A model generated the notes under the pieces. The model made no database searches. It was not told where the DNA came from and saw only the letters and a list, made by a program, of their open reading frames with translations. Shown piece by piece: positions 6,010 to 6,991 of a DNA stretch of 6,991 bases. The stretch is from Dehalococcoidia bacterium (GTDB lineage Bacteria; Chloroflexota; Dehalococcoidia; Lucifugimonadales; SHYF01), in NCBI GenBank assembly GCA_009692985.1, contig SHYF01000088.1:1-6991 (forward strand), in the 5' to 3' direction. A program made the translations under genes and the position numbers. Position 1 is the stretch's first letter, and each line of letters starts with the position of its first letter.

Positions 6010-6796
6010 TTACGCCACTATCCCGCTCTGCTTAAGTGCCGAGATCGCCTCCAAGCTGTACCCCAGCTCTTGTAGAACCTCCTGCGTGTGCTGGCCGAGG
6101 CCTGGAGCCGGCCGGTGAACCCGCTCGTCTTCAAGGTGCTCAGACATCCTGAATGGGGCGTTGACCGCCTTCACCATTCCGATTCCAGGTTGCTCGAACT
6201 GGATGATCATATCGTTGGCTATGACCTGCGGGTCGTCATACAGGTCGTCTATCTCGTTTACCACCGTTGCGAACTGTCGCTCGGCCTTGAGCTTGGCCGC
6301 CCACTCAGCCGCAGGTCTGGCAGCGAAGTGCTTGACCATGGTTTGGTGAATCTGGGGTCTTGCTCCAAGGCCTCCAACCCTAACGCTCGACAGACGGCCT
6401 TAAACTCGGCGCCTCGGCCATCGCCGTAGCTGGTGTATAGGTAGCGATCGTCACTGCACAGGAAATAGCTTGGCAAGGCTTCCGGCCCTTGCTGAGTGGT
6501 GTAACCATTGTCAAATCCGCTAACCCTCACCAACTGGAGCAGCTCGAAGGCCAGGCCACTTTGCAGCAGGCTGGCCTCAATCTTTTGCCCCCTACCTGTG
6601 CGCTCCCTTTCGTAGAGAGCGAGCATGATAGCGCCGAAGGCAGCCATGGTTGTGGATACGTCAAAATGCAACAGGCCAGAGCTGCGAGGAACTCCACCCT
6701 GCGGCCGCCGAGCCGCAAGATCCCCAGACCTGGCCGCTGCGATCCCGTCACGCCCCGTCCCGCCTGGACAACAGGCAACGAGCCACTCTCATAGTT
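6010..6796 (-). pseudogene. CaiB/BaiF (type III) CoA-transferase remnant, 5'-truncated and frameshifted
   Basis: Intact relatives (about 380-420 residues) move CoA between carboxylic acids. Here only the C-terminal part is recognisable, in three frames. A QRPGLGIL piece (near 6740) is followed, after a frame change around 6705-6722, by SGLLHFDVSTTMAAFGAIMLALYERERTGRGQ in the next frame (the Asp of HFDVSTT matches the family's catalytic Asp region). That frame runs to DPRFTK near 6345. The frame then changes again to VKHFAARPAAEW..NEIDDLYDDPQV.., continuing to the stop at 6010-6012. Roughly a dozen residues usual between DPRF and the ARPAAEW region are missing, so this is a deletion plus frameshift. 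The N-terminal half is absent: only about 120 bp separate the remnant from the fmdB promoter. The 5' boundary is approximate. Sequencing error alone is unlikely to explain all the lesions. Confidence 0.82.
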
Positions 6797-6917
6797 GCAC
6801 TGACCAAGTCCATTGTGACGCATATCCGGGGAGTTACCCCAGGACCCCCATACGAGTCCCGACCTGCCGTGACCCTGGACTCCTCGATTTCAGCAATCCG
6901 CTAGCGCACGATTCCTG

Positions 6918-6926
6918 TGATACAAT
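6918..6926 (+). promoter_or_regulatory. Extended -10 promoter of the fmdB-like gene
   Basis: TGA followed by TACAAT gives the TGn motif and five of six -10 consensus bases. No -35 box is seen at 16-18 bp, which is common for extended -10 promoters. Transcription would start near 6933, about 30 bases before the GTG start. Confidence 0.5.
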
Positions 6927-6947
6927 TGAGCCACTGATTTCATAGTT

Positions 6948-6954
6948 GGCGAGG
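6948..6954 (+). promoter_or_regulatory. Shine-Dalgarno of the fmdB-like gene
   Basis: GGCGAGG lies eight bases before GTG 6963 and supports that codon as the start. Confidence 0.55.
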
Positions 6955-6962
6955 TTCCCGCC

Positions 6963-6991
6963 GTGCCCATATACGAGTTCCGTTGCAATAA
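6963..6991 (+). CDS. FmdB-family zinc-ribbon protein, first nine codons (3' end outside window)
   Basis: The nine visible codons from GTG 6963 read MPIYEFRCN, the near-invariant start of small FmdB/CxxC zinc-ribbon proteins (MPIYEYRC..C), which are typically 60-110 residues with two CxxC pairs. Only the first Cys is visible before the window ends. An extended -10 box and an SD are correctly placed upstream, so this is very likely a real gene start. The cellular role of the family is poorly defined; 'regulatory protein' is a historical label. Confidence 0.75.

Noticed and set aside
6088..6429. Plus-strand ORF of 113 codons
   Set aside because: It is antisense to the CoA-transferase remnant, whose motifs are clear on the minus strand.
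6527..6823. Minus-strand ORF of 98 codons as an independent gene
   Set aside because: Its N-terminal half carries a CoA-transferase fragment and its second half is an off-frame shadow of the same pseudogene.
1..6991. tRNA genes, rRNA, CRISPR arrays, toxin-antitoxin pairs or defence genes
   Set aside because: None was found on either strand by reading for TPsiC-loop-like strings, tandem spaced repeats or recognisable protein motifs.

Overview
This window reads as a piece of a bacterial chromosome with high GC and tightly packed housekeeping genes. ATGA start/stop overlaps are common, and the gene set is bacterial (t6A synthesis genes, mnmA, rsfS, RNase HII, YraN). The CaiB/BaiF CoA-transferase remnant, the FmdB-type zinc-ribbon gene and the palindrome-rich intergenic element together suggest a Chloroflexota (Dehalococcoidia/SAR202-like) genome. 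That placement is inference; nothing in the window proves the phylum.

Layout. (1) 1-2113, plus strand: the 3' half of thiL, then tsaE, tsaB and ndk, with an ATGA junction between thiL and tsaE and short gaps elsewhere. TsaE and TsaB are accessory proteins for making t6A37 on tRNAs; tsaD and tsaC are not in the window. (2) 2100-2509, minus strand: rsfS, converging on ndk with a 14-bp 3' overlap. It is driven by a clear sigma-70-type promoter (TTGACC, 18 bp, TATAAT) and appears to start at a CTG codon. (3) 2579-4707, plus strand: mnmA overlapping a single 333-codon ORF that fuses RNase HII (rnhB) to a YraN/UPF0102 nuclease-like domain. (4) 4708-5761, plus strand: a 292-bp gap, then a compact SbcD/Mre11-like metallophosphoesterase with a TTG start behind a strong AGGAG. 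(5) 5760-5903: a 144-bp MITE-like non-coding element with 18-bp terminal inverted repeats, three internal hairpins and 9-bp flanking direct repeats, inserted within the stop codon of the phosphoesterase. (6) 6010-6796, minus strand: a decayed, 5'-truncated, frameshifted CaiB/BaiF (type III) CoA-transferase pseudogene. (7) 6918 to the end, plus strand: promoter, RBS and first nine codons of an FmdB-like zinc-ribbon gene cut by the window edge.

The unifying themes are tRNA modification (tsaE, tsaB, mnmA), ribosome control (rsfS), nucleotide supply (ndk) and nucleic-acid maintenance (rnhB-yraN, phosphoesterase). I see no defence system, CRISPR array, tRNA or rRNA gene. The strongest candidates for something undescribed are the MITE-like element, the RnhB-YraN fusion and the CTG-initiated rsfS.
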